A stretch of DNA of 15,099 nucleotides from assembly GCA_902783345.1 (NCBI GenBank), contig CACZQI010000040.1:1-15099 (forward strand). The letters run 5' to 3'. Under the pieces are notes generated by a model. The model saw nothing but the letters and a program-made list of their open reading frames with translations, was not told where the DNA came from and searched no databases. This DNA comes from an uncultured Erysipelotrichaceae bacterium (GTDB taxonomy: Bacteria > Bacillota_I > Bacilli_A > RF39 > UBA660). Positions 6,874-13,291 of this stretch are shown here, in pieces (the first letter of the stretch is position 1; each line of letters starts with the position of its first letter). The position numbers and the translations under genes are program-made.

Positions 6874-7587
6874 ATGAAATTAACTTTTGAAAGATGTGAT
6901 ATGGCAGATAAAGAGAATGATAATAATTTTAAACAAGTATATTTAAGTGATGATAAAAATATTGTCGTACTATCCTTCAAAAATTATCGAACAATAAAAT
7001 TTAAATATTTAAATGATGATTTAATAAATATTATTAAAAATGAATTATCTTTTTTTCTAGATAAAATAAAAAAGAAAAGAAGCGCTCTTATTGTTGGTCT
7101 TGGTAATGATAATTTAACTGCTGATTCTATTGGACCTAAAGTTTTAAAAGGAATAAAAGTTAACGCTCATTTAATTAAGATGGGACTTATTACAAATGAA
7201 ATTAAAGTATCATCTTTAGAGCCAGGCGTTTTAGGTGAAACTGGTATTGATACAACTAAAATTATTAAAAGTGTTACCAAAGAAATAAAACCAGACTTTT
7301 TAATTATTATAGATTCTTTTATTACTGATGACATTAATTCTTTAGAAAAAATAATTCAAATTAATAATAAAGGTATTACTCCTGGTAGTGGTATTTATGG
7401 AGTAAATAGTAAAATAAATCAAAAAAATATAGGAGTTCCAATTATCGTTATTGGCGTACCTACTGCATTAGAGGCAACAATTAAAAATAATAAATATATC
7501 TTATCGACTAATAATATTGATAAATATGTAATTAAGATAAGTAAAATTATTAGTAAAGCAATCAATAATACCTTACATCTTAGTTAA
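6874..7587 (+). CDS. gpr: Spore germination protease GPR (short form)
   Basis: A 237-residue member of peptidase family A25, which degrades the small acid-soluble DNA-protecting proteins early in germination. Recognisable are VGLGNDNLTADSIGPKV (74-90), LEPGVLGETGID (115-126), the hydrophobic strand with Asp147 (FLIIIDSFITDD), QINNKGITPGSG (162-173) and IGVPTALEAT (193-202). Asp84 and Asp147 match the position and spacing of the two conserved family aspartates. It is much shorter than the roughly 320-370 residues of Bacillus and Clostridium GPR, mainly lacking C-terminal sequence after the GVPT strand. GGTGATG precedes the start. CATAATA at 6832-6838 fits a sigma-G -10, but no matching -35 is seen. 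Its 3' end overlaps spoIID by 15 bases, convergently. Confidence 0.93.
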   Translation: MKLTFERCDMADKENDNNFKQVYLSDDKNIVVLSFKNYRTIKFKYLNDDLINIIKNELSFFLDKIKKKRSALIVGLGNDNLTADSIGPKVLKGIKVNAHLIKMGLITNEIKVSSLEPGVLGETGIDTTKIIKSVTKEIKPDFLIIIDSFITDDINSLEKIIQINNKGITPGSGIYGVNSKINQKNIGVPIIVIGVPTALEATIKNNKYILSTNNIDKYVIKISKIISKAINNTLHLS

Positions 7588-8856
7588 TTTAACCCCTTTA
7601 TAATAATGAGTTAATATCTCTTTATAACTAGAACCTGTTTTTGCCATTCCATTAGCGCCATATTGACTCATACCTACCCCATGACCATAACCTTTAGTTT
7701 TAAAACTAAGTCCATTTTCTTCCTTTGTTATTTCAAAGTCCGCACTTCGAAGGCTTAATAAACTACGTAATTCTACTCCACTATATATTTTATTATTAAT
7801 AGATATTTTTTCTATTCTATCTCCAGCTGTTTTACTTAATACTTTAATTTCTGTATTTTCATTTATATCCATATTTAATTTTTTAGAAATATCAGCATAG
7901 GCAATAAATTTTTCGTAATTAAATGATTTATTAGTCGTATCATAAGGACTACTTACACTTACTAAATAAGGCTTACTAGTTCCCCAAACATATTCGGCAC
8001 TTTCTGTTTGACCATTACTAGTAGAATGATATACCGCATCTATTATTTTACCATCATAAGTTAAATAAATTCCTTTAGTATCATTTACCGCTCTTTTAAT
8101 TTTATTATAATATTTATCGTAATTAGAACCCCACATTTTTTTAAGTTCATTATTATCTTTATAATTTTGAGTACTAGATGTATCTGTTAAAATTTTACCT
8201 TTATTTAAAACGCTTACAGCATAAGTTCGAGCGATAATAGCCTGAGCTTTTAGAGCTTCTTCATTAAATGATGCTGGCATTTCTGCCCCAACTACCCCAA
8301 TAACATACTCTTCTATTTCTATATTAGTAATTAAACCATTACTTCTTTTAATAGTTATATAATTTTTATTATCTTTTTCTTTTTCAATATCTTCTTCAGT
8401 TTTTACTTCAACTTTTGAAGATGTACTTTTTTTATAAGAAGTGCTTTTCTTTACTGTTTGCGTTTTCTTAGATGTTTTAATAGTATTATTCTCTTTTATA
8501 GTTTTTGCTTCTTCTTTAACAACTTCTTCTTTCTTAGTATTTAATTTTTCATTAACTAAACTTGCTAATTTATCATCTTTATTTTGAATAATAGTTGTTG
8601 TATATCTATTTATTTGGTTAGACTCAGGCGCTGGATTATTTAAAACAACATAACCCATAAACATTCCACTAACCATTAAAGCCACTGTTGCTCCTTTAAA
8701 TTTAATATTGTTTTTCTTAATATAATCCGTAATTAATTTATCTAATTTAACTTTTTTACTTTCTTTATTTAGTTTTGCAAACTCCTCATCAAAACTAATA
8801 TCTAGATAAAGTATTTCTTCATTATAAACTTTTTTAATTACATATCCATTTATCAT
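7573..8856 (-). CDS. spoIID: SpoIID/LytB-domain peptidoglycan lytic transglycosylase with N-terminal cytoplasmic extension
   Basis: A 427-residue membrane protein of the SpoIID family, which degrades peptidoglycan glycan strands during engulfment in the mother cell. The domain starts near residue 166, with EEYVIGVVGAEMPASFNEEA at 182-201 including the catalytic-type Glu192, then QAIIARTYAV, the glycine-rich HSTSNGQTESAEYVWG, and the closing GYGHGVGMSQYGANGMA (389-405). One membrane helix lies at about 54-73, followed by a long Lys/Thr/Ser/Glu-rich linker (about 100-165). Unusually, about 53 residues precede the helix (NGYVIKKVYNEEILYLDIS and more). The ribosome-binding site before the ATG is weak. 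The gene could be a SpoIID homologue acting elsewhere in the cell wall, but the adjacent gpr and coat genes favour sporulation. Confidence 0.92.
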   Translation of the reverse strand: MINGYVIKKVYNEEILYLDISFDEEFAKLNKESKKVKLDKLITDYIKKNNIKFKGATVALMVSGMFMGYVVLNNPAPESNQINRYTTTIIQNKDDKLASLVNEKLNTKKEEVVKEEAKTIKENNTIKTSKKTQTVKKSTSYKKSTSSKVEVKTEEDIEKEKDNKNYITIKRSNGLITNIEIEEYVIGVVGAEMPASFNEEALKAQAIIARTYAVSVLNKGKILTDTSSTQNYKDNNELKKMWGSNYDKYYNKIKRAVNDTKGIYLTYDGKIIDAVYHSTSNGQTESAEYVWGTSKPYLVSVSSPYDTTNKSFNYEKFIAYADISKKLNMDINENTEIKVLSKTAGDRIEKISINNKIYSGVELRSLLSLRSADFEITKEENGLSFKTKGYGHGVGMSQYGANGMAKTGSSYKEILTHYYKGVKLTKM

Positions 8857-8861
8857 TTAAC

Positions 8862-8893
8862 ATCATTATTATTTTTAACTAATTAATAATGAT
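8862..8893. repeat. Perfect 10-bp inverted repeat in the spoIID leader
   Basis: ATCATTATTA (8862-8871) and TAATAATGAT (8884-8893) are perfect complements around a 12-base spacer. The repeat fills the gap between the DUF5661-like gene and spoIID, within 40 bases of the spoIID start. It lacks a following T-run, so it is a poor terminator. It may be an operator or a leader hairpin, or chance in AT-rich DNA. Confidence 0.5.
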
Positions 8894-8901
8894 TTATACT
8901 T

Positions 8902-9162
8902 TTAATTCAGTTTAGATTTTAAAAATTCTTCATAAATTCTTAACCCATATTTAGGATTATAGTAATTAGGTAATTCATTTAAATGCGCAAGAGCAATTTT
9001 AGCCGTCATAATTAAATCATCATTGGTAATATTAGTTTCTTTATTTACCTTACCATGCTCAAGTTCAATATTTAAACCTTCTAAAAATTCCTCTTTGGTA
9101 AATTTATCAAAATTAACACCTAACTTATCAGCTGCATATAAAGCATCTTTAATTTTAAACAT
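8902..9162 (-). CDS. DUF5661-like small protein
   Basis: An 86-residue soluble protein with the pattern FTKEEFLEGLNIELEHGKV, then TNITNDDLIMTAKIALAHL and NELPNYYNPKYGL. This arrangement (EF-x-x-G-hydrophobic-x-ELEHG, T-N-x-T-x-DD, KIALAHL-x-E-x-P-x-YY) is what I associate with the DUF5661 family, whose function is not known. The length is typical of such proteins. GGTGAAG precedes the ATG by six bases. It follows the tRNA-Thr terminator and precedes spoIID by 45 bases without an obvious terminator, so read-through into spoIID is possible. Confidence 0.78.
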   Translation of the reverse strand: MFKIKDALYAADKLGVNFDKFTKEEFLEGLNIELEHGKVNKETNITNDDLIMTAKIALAHLNELPNYYNPKYGLRIYEEFLKSKLN

Positions 9163-9196
9163 TTTATCTTCACCAATAAATTATATGTAAGTTTTT

Positions 9197-9225
9197 AAAA
9201 ATAAAAACAATCATTTAGATTGTTT
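9197..9225 (-). terminator. Intrinsic terminator of tRNA-Thr(CGT)
   Basis: On the minus strand AAACAATC/GATTGTTT form an 8-bp stem (9218-9225 with 9205-9212) around a 5-base loop, followed by TTATTTTT. It begins 9 bases after the CCA end of the tRNA. Confidence 0.8.
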
Positions 9226-9233
9226 AATAAAAA

Positions 9234-9309
9234 TGGTGCTGGAAACAGGACTCGAACCTGCGACCTACGCGTTACGAGGGCGTTGCTCTACCAACTGAGC
9301 TATTCCAGC
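9234..9309 (-). tRNA. tRNA-Thr (anticodon CGT)
   Basis: A 76-base cloverleaf on the minus strand with a perfect GCTGGAA/TTCCAGC acceptor stem, D stem GCTC/GAGC with loop AGTTGGTA, anticodon loop CTCGTAA (anticodon at 9274-9276), T arm GCAGG-TTCGAGT-CCTGT and encoded CCA. The anticodon stem ACGCC/CGCGT has a C-C mismatch at the pair next to the loop (31-39). It decodes ACG. Confidence 0.95.
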
Positions 9310-9321
9310 AAATCTAGTTAA

Positions 9322-9330
9322 ATTATATCA
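9322..9330 (-). promoter_or_regulatory. Extended -10 promoter of tRNA-Thr(CGT)
   Basis: TGATATAAT on the minus strand is a perfect TGn extended -10, placing the start about 6 bases before the mature tRNA. No good -35 lies at 17 bases. The divergent promoter of the glycosylase gene lies about 30 bases away. Confidence 0.55.
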
Positions 9331-9338
9331 TTTATATC

Positions 9339-9366
9339 TTTAAAATACTATAAATTTTGGTAAAAT
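9339..9366 (+). promoter_or_regulatory. Promoter of the deoxyinosine glycosylase gene
   Basis: TTTAAA (9339-9344), a 16-base spacer and TAAAAT (9361-9366) preceded by TGG give an extended -10 promoter. The start near 9373 would leave a leader of only about 9 bases, consistent with the lack of a Shine-Dalgarno site before the ATG at 9382. Confidence 0.45.
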
Positions 9367-9381
9367 AATAATGTGATTTAG

Positions 9382-9870
9382 ATGAAACAGTTTCATAAAT
9401 TAAAACCTATTTATAATAAAAATTCTAAAATACTTATTTTAGGTTCTTTTCCTAGTGTTATATCAAGAGAAAATAATTTTTATTATGCTAATATTACTAA
9501 TCGTTTTTGGAAGGTTTTAGAAAAACTTTTTAATGTAAATTTAATTACTAATGAAGATAAAATAAACTTTTTACATACTAATCATATTGCTTTATGGGAT
9601 GTAATACACTCATGTGATATTCATAAATCTTCTGATTCATCTATTAAAAATGTTAAACCTAACGATGTTGTTAAATTAATTAAAAATACTAATATTAAAT
9701 ATATTTTTGTTAATGGTAAGACTGCTTATAATTTATATAACAAATATTTACTTAAAGAGACTAACATTGAAGCATTTTATTTACCTAGTACAAGTAGCGC
9801 TAATGCAGCATATTCTTTAGATAAATTAGTATGCGAATATCAAAAAATACTTATATATTTAAAAAAGTAA
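9382..9870 (+). CDS. DNA-deoxyinosine glycosylase (hypoxanthine-DNA glycosylase, UDG superfamily)
   Basis: A 162-residue base-excision repair enzyme of the family 6 uracil-DNA-glycosylase-like group, which removes hypoxanthine arising from adenine deamination. The motifs are ILGSFPSVISRE (19-30), FYYANITNRFWKVL (33-46, containing Asn40, the expected catalytic-type Asn), LWDVIHSCDI (71-80), SSDSSIKNVKPND (83-95), FVNGKTAYNLY (109-119) and the DNA-contacting LPSTSSANA (134-142). The length is normal. The start has no visible Shine-Dalgarno site and is probably read from a very short leader. Its stop lies 4 bases from the stop of the convergent dehydrogenase gene. Confidence 0.9.
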   Translation: MKQFHKLKPIYNKNSKILILGSFPSVISRENNFYYANITNRFWKVLEKLFNVNLITNEDKINFLHTNHIALWDVIHSCDIHKSSDSSIKNVKPNDVVKLIKNTNIKYIFVNGKTAYNLYNKYLLKETNIEAFYLPSTSSANAAYSLDKLVCEYQKILIYLKK

Positions 9871-9886
9871 TGGATTAACCCATTAC
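9861..9886 (-). terminator. Intrinsic terminator of the short-chain dehydrogenase gene
   Basis: On the minus strand GTAATGG/CCATTAC form a 7-bp stem (9880-9886 with 9867-9873) and six T follow, reading into the convergent glycosylase gene's last codons. On the plus strand the hairpin is followed by CTGTCC, not T, so it works only for the minus strand. Confidence 0.75.
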
Positions 9887-10795
9887 CTGTCCACCATTAA
9901 CATGCATAACTTGACCAGTCATATAACTTGAATCATCACTTGCTAAGTATACAAAAGTAGGTGCTAGTTCATAAGGCATTGCTCCTCTAGCCATAGCAGC
10001 ATCCGAACCAAGTGATGGAATTTTTTCTTTAACCCAACATGCTGGTTGAAGTGGAGTCCAAAAGTATCCTGGAGCAATCGCATTTACTCTAATTTTTTTA
10101 AGGGCTAAATTTCTAGCCAAACTTCTTGTAAAACCTACAATTGCGCCTTTAGTTGTTACATAATCAATTAATTGTGGTTCACCAAAAAATGCTGTTACAC
10201 TAGATAAATTGATAATAGATGAACCTTCTTTCATATAAGGTAAAGCTTCTTTAGTTAAATAAAACATTCCATATATATTAACTTTCATTGTCCAATCAAA
10301 TTGTTCATCAGAAATACATTCTAACTTATCTTGCTGATATTGAACACCAGCATTATTTACTAAAATATCGATTTGACCAAAAGTATTCATTGTTTCTTTA
10401 ACTATTTTTTTACAAAAATCGTGACTTGTAATATCTCCTTTTAAAAGTAAACAAGTACCACCTAAACTTTCAATATAATCTTTAGTATCATAAGCATCTT
10501 TATCTTCATTAAAATAAGGAATTACTACGCTTGCTCCTTCTTTTATATAAGCAATAGCGCATGCCCTACCTAGTCCGCTATCTCCACCAGTAATAATTGC
10601 AACTTTTCCTTTTAATTTGTCACTACCTTTATACTCTGGATTATCAAAGATAGGTAGCGGATCCATAACATATTCCATACCTGGTTGAACATCTTGTTCT
10701 TGCTCAGGCGCTAAAATATTATAAACTGTACTTTTAATTCCTGTTTTTCCTAAATATTTATAATAATTATTGCCAAATTTATAATCATAGTCCAT
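9875..10795 (-). CDS. NAD(P)-dependent short-chain dehydrogenase (YhdF/GSP39-like)
   Basis: A 306-residue classical short-chain dehydrogenase/reductase. The cofactor motif TGGDSGLGRA is at 69-78, NNAG at 147-150, Asn173, and the catalytic Ser199-Tyr212-Lys216 triad lies in NLSSVTAFFGEPQLIDYVTTK. It ends with the usual MTGQVMHVNGG. The 60-residue N-terminal arm containing PEQEQDVQPGMEYVMDPLP is typical of the subgroup with Bacillus YhdF, YhxD and general stress protein 39, often annotated glucose 1-dehydrogenase-like. The true substrate is not clear. GGAGGT precedes the ATG by ten bases. It lies 68 bases after tRNA-Thr(GGT) with no strong terminator between, so read-through from the tRNA promoter is possible. 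Confidence 0.93.
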   Translation of the reverse strand: MDYDYKFGNNYYKYLGKTGIKSTVYNILAPEQEQDVQPGMEYVMDPLPIFDNPEYKGSDKLKGKVAIITGGDSGLGRACAIAYIKEGASVVIPYFNEDKDAYDTKDYIESLGGTCLLLKGDITSHDFCKKIVKETMNTFGQIDILVNNAGVQYQQDKLECISDEQFDWTMKVNIYGMFYLTKEALPYMKEGSSIINLSSVTAFFGEPQLIDYVTTKGAIVGFTRSLARNLALKKIRVNAIAPGYFWTPLQPACWVKEKIPSLGSDAAMARGAMPYELAPTFVYLASDDSSYMTGQVMHVNGGQVMG

Positions 10796-10862
10796 TTAAA
10801 AATACCTCCATATTAATATATGAAAGTATTTATTAGTTGTGATAAATGTCTAAAAATTAAAA

Positions 10863-10936
10863 TGGTGCTGAATGACTGAATTGAACAGTCCTCTGATGCT
10901 TACCATGCATCTGTTTTACCACTAAACTAAATCAGC
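10863..10936 (-). tRNA. tRNA-Thr (anticodon GGT)
   Basis: A 74-base cloverleaf on the minus strand. The acceptor GCTGATT/ATTCAGC has one T-T mismatch (6-67). D stem GTTT/AAAC, anticodon stem GATGC/GCATC, loop ATGGTAA (anticodon at 10902-10904), T arm GACTG-TTCAATT-CAGTC and encoded CCA are all intact. The D stem is unusually AT-rich (one G-C pair). It decodes ACC/ACT. Confidence 0.93.
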
Positions 10937-10947
10937 AAGCTAAATAC

Positions 10948-10976
10948 ATTATACTATAAAAAAAGTCAATTACCAA
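10948..10976 (-). promoter_or_regulatory. Promoter of tRNA-Thr(GGT)
   Basis: TTGGTA (10976-10971), exactly 17 bases, then TATAAT (10953-10948) on the minus strand; the start would be a few bases before the mature tRNA. The -35 box lies in the loop of the preceding gene's terminator and the spacer contains its 3' stem arm and T-run. Confidence 0.65.
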
Positions 10977-10988
10977 TATCATTGACTT
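10958..10988 (-). terminator. Intrinsic terminator of the acyl-CoA synthetase gene
   Basis: On the minus strand AAGTCAAT/ATTGACTT form an 8-bp stem (10981-10988 with 10963-10970) around a 10-base loop, followed by five further T. It lies 7 bases after the stop codon. Confidence 0.75.
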
Positions 10989-10995
10989 ATTTTAT

Positions 10996-12744
10996 TTATT
11001 TACTATATTTTTTAGTACAATCATCTTCTAATTTTTTATAATTAATTTTACCAATTAATGTTTTAGGTATCCCTTTAATATATTCATATTTATAAGGCAT
11101 CGCATATTTAGAAATTGATTTTTCACAATAAGATTTTATATCTCTTGTTAAATCTTCACTAGCTTTATAATTTTCTTTTAAAACAATGCAAGCAACTGGA
11201 ACTTTTTGTTTATATGGATGAGGTATTCCAACTACTACACATTTATCAACAGCCGGATGCTCTTCAATTATTTTTTCCATATAAAGTGGATATACATTAT
11301 AACCACTTGTAACAATCATTCTCTTTAATCTTGAAACAAAGAAAACAATACCATATTTATCTTTATAACCTAAATCTCCTGTATGAAGCCATACTTTGCC
11401 ATCTTCATGTTTTTTTAAGGTTGCATTAGTCTCTTCTTCTTCATTTAAATAACCTAGCATAACAGTTGGCCCACTAATACATATTTCACCATTACGATTA
11501 TTTTTAACTTCTTTAGTTGTTCCTGGTTTTACGATTTTAACTAAAGTATCTTGAAAAGGAAGTCCAAGCGCTCTTTCCTTAAAATAATGATTAGGAGTTA
11601 AAATACATGCTGCTGTGCTTTCAGTAAGTCCATATCCTACTCTTATTTGAGTCATTGAACCATGCTCTATTAAATAAGCATTAACTTTACTACGCAAATC
11701 ATTACTTAATAAATCCCCACCAGCAATACAATATTTAACACACTTTAAATAATTAGATGATTCTTTATTTTTAATAAGTGCTTCATACATAGTAGGAACT
11801 CCAGTTAAAAAGACTGGTTTATATCTTCTTATTAATTTAGCAAAATCATCAGGTATAAACCTAGGAACTAGAACACATTTCATTCCATTAATTAATACTG
11901 TATGCATGCTTACACCTAGTCCAAACCCATGAAATATTGGAAGTATAAGTAAAATTGAATCACCTGGTACTGCCTCATGAAATTCATAAATACATTGTTT
12001 AGCTAAAGCATTAAAATTCATATTAGATAATCTAACACCTTTAGGTTTACCAGTTGTTACCCCACTATAAAGAATAACTGCTTCTTCATTACTTTTACCA
12101 TGATAAATATAATCATCAGTCCATAAATCACCTAAATGATAAAAATGTTTCCATTTCATAACATTATCACCATATTCAATAATTGGATTATCTGATGAAT
12201 ACATAATATTTTTAAAAACATCATAAAGATTAATTGCTCTTTTCATGACTCTAAACATACTATCGGCAATATCAGAAACAATTACTTTTTCTACATTACA
12301 TCTTTTAGATGCTTTAATAACTTTATCAGCAAACAAATTAATAGTTAAAACATATTTACTACTAGCCGCATCAATATAAAACTCAATTTCATTTTCACTA
12401 GCAAGAGGATGTATCATACTAGCAACTGCCCCTATCATATTAATCGCATAAAACATAATAATTGCTTCAGGTACATTAGGCATACATATCGTAACTACAT
12501 CTTTTTCTTTTACCCCTATAACTTTTAAACTTTTAGCAGTCTGCTCTATTTTCTCATAAAACCTTTTATAAGTAATATTTTTACCATAATATTCAAGCGC
12601 TATAAAATCAGGATATTTATCTTTTGTATCACGAATAAGTTCATACATCATACCAGTTGGATAATCTATTTTTTCATTTCGATTAACTTTATCAAATATA
12701 TAATCACTTTTATTTTGACTAAAAATTCTTTTTATATAGTTCAT
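10996..12744 (-). CDS. Acyl-CoA synthetase (AMP-forming, long-chain fatty-acid type)
   Basis: A 582-residue adenylate-forming enzyme that activates a carboxylic acid, most likely a fatty acid, through an acyl-AMP. Visible are the phosphate loop YSGVTTGKPKG (226-236), LPIFHGFGLG (268-277), the adenine motif GYGLTESTA (370-378), TGDLGYKD (455-462), the hinge region RLKRMIVTSGYNVYP (472-486) and the catalytic Lys566 in KTLIGKINYKK. The usual second Gly of the phosphate loop (YSGGTTG) is Val here. There is no long membrane segment. Substrate chain length cannot be told. AGGTGAT precedes the ATG. It stands alone as a monocistronic gene, without beta-oxidation genes nearby, so a role in recycling or uptake of exogenous fatty acids for membrane lipids is an inference. 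Confidence 0.9.
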   Translation of the reverse strand: MNYIKRIFSQNKSDYIFDKVNRNEKIDYPTGMMYELIRDTKDKYPDFIALEYYGKNITYKRFYEKIEQTAKSLKVIGVKEKDVVTICMPNVPEAIIMFYAINMIGAVASMIHPLASENEIEFYIDAASSKYVLTINLFADKVIKASKRCNVEKVIVSDIADSMFRVMKRAINLYDVFKNIMYSSDNPIIEYGDNVMKWKHFYHLGDLWTDDYIYHGKSNEEAVILYSGVTTGKPKGVRLSNMNFNALAKQCIYEFHEAVPGDSILLILPIFHGFGLGVSMHTVLINGMKCVLVPRFIPDDFAKLIRRYKPVFLTGVPTMYEALIKNKESSNYLKCVKYCIAGGDLLSNDLRSKVNAYLIEHGSMTQIRVGYGLTESTAACILTPNHYFKERALGLPFQDTLVKIVKPGTTKEVKNNRNGEICISGPTVMLGYLNEEEETNATLKKHEDGKVWLHTGDLGYKDKYGIVFFVSRLKRMIVTSGYNVYPLYMEKIIEEHPAVDKCVVVGIPHPYKQKVPVACIVLKENYKASEDLTRDIKSYCEKSISKYAMPYKYEYIKGIPKTLIGKINYKKLEDDCTKKYSK

Positions 12745-12810
12745 ATTATCACCTAATTTTATTATTCACTAAATATTATTTTACCATAAATTATCCATAA
12801 AAAAAAGAAA

Positions 12811-13242
12811 CTATTTTTTAAGTAAGTCTCTTATTTCTTCTAATAGAACAATTTGTTCATCTTTCTTAGGTGGTTCAGCAGGTTCTTCTTCTTTTTTACG
12901 TTTAAACTGATTGATTACTTTAATAAATAAGAAAATACATGCTGCAACAATTAAGAAATCAATAACATTTTGAATAAACATACCATAAGCAAGACGAGCT
13001 TCACCTACTTTTACTGTTAATGTTGAAAAATTAACTCCACCAATAAGCATACCAACAAGTGGCATAATAATGTCATCTACAAGTGATGAAACAATTTTAC
13101 CAAAAGCACCACCAATGATAACACCAACTGCTAAATCAATAACATTACCTTTAGATATAAAAGCCATAAATTCTTTTACTAATCCACTACCACCTTTAGT
13201 AATCTTATTATTTTTTAATTTTTCAGTATCAATTTTACTCAT
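12811..13242 (-). CDS. mscL: Large-conductance mechanosensitive channel MscL
   Basis: A 143-residue channel subunit (homopentamer in the cytoplasmic membrane) that opens under membrane tension to release solutes in hypo-osmotic shock. The N-terminal amphipathic helix and TM1 signature are at 22-58 ([19 protein letters not shown], then [18 protein letters not shown]), the periplasmic-side loop at about 66-86, and TM2 ([19 protein letters not shown]) is followed by the charged cytoplasmic bundle ending [12 protein letters not shown] roughly 20-residue hydrophilic N-terminal extension precedes the usual start, but AGAAGGAGAT directly before this ATG supports it. The only termination signal is a weak A-U hairpin with a T-run around 12799-12819. 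Confidence 0.97.
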   Translation of the reverse strand: MSKIDTEKLKNNKITKGGSGLVKEFMAFISKGNVIDLAVGVIIGGAFGKIVSSLVDDIIMPLVGMLIGGVNFSTLTVKVGEARLAYGMFIQNVIDFLIVAACIFLFIKVINQFKRKKEEEPAEPPKKDEQIVLLEEIRDLLKK

Positions 13243-13262
13243 ATCTATCTCCTTCTAATTGT

Positions 13263-13291
13263 ATTTTATAATAACATTTATAATATTTCAA
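13263..13291 (-). promoter_or_regulatory. Vegetative-type promoter of mscL
   Basis: TTGAAA (13291-13286), a 17-base spacer and TAAAAT (13268-13263) on the minus strand, each one base off consensus. The -35 box overlaps the stop codon of the preceding gene. The start near 13256 leaves a leader of about 14 bases that includes AGAAGGAG. Confidence 0.6.

Noticed and set aside
13070..13258. 62-residue plus-strand frame opposite mscL
   Set aside because: It is antisense to the conserved TM1 region of MscL; the sequence has no independent signal.
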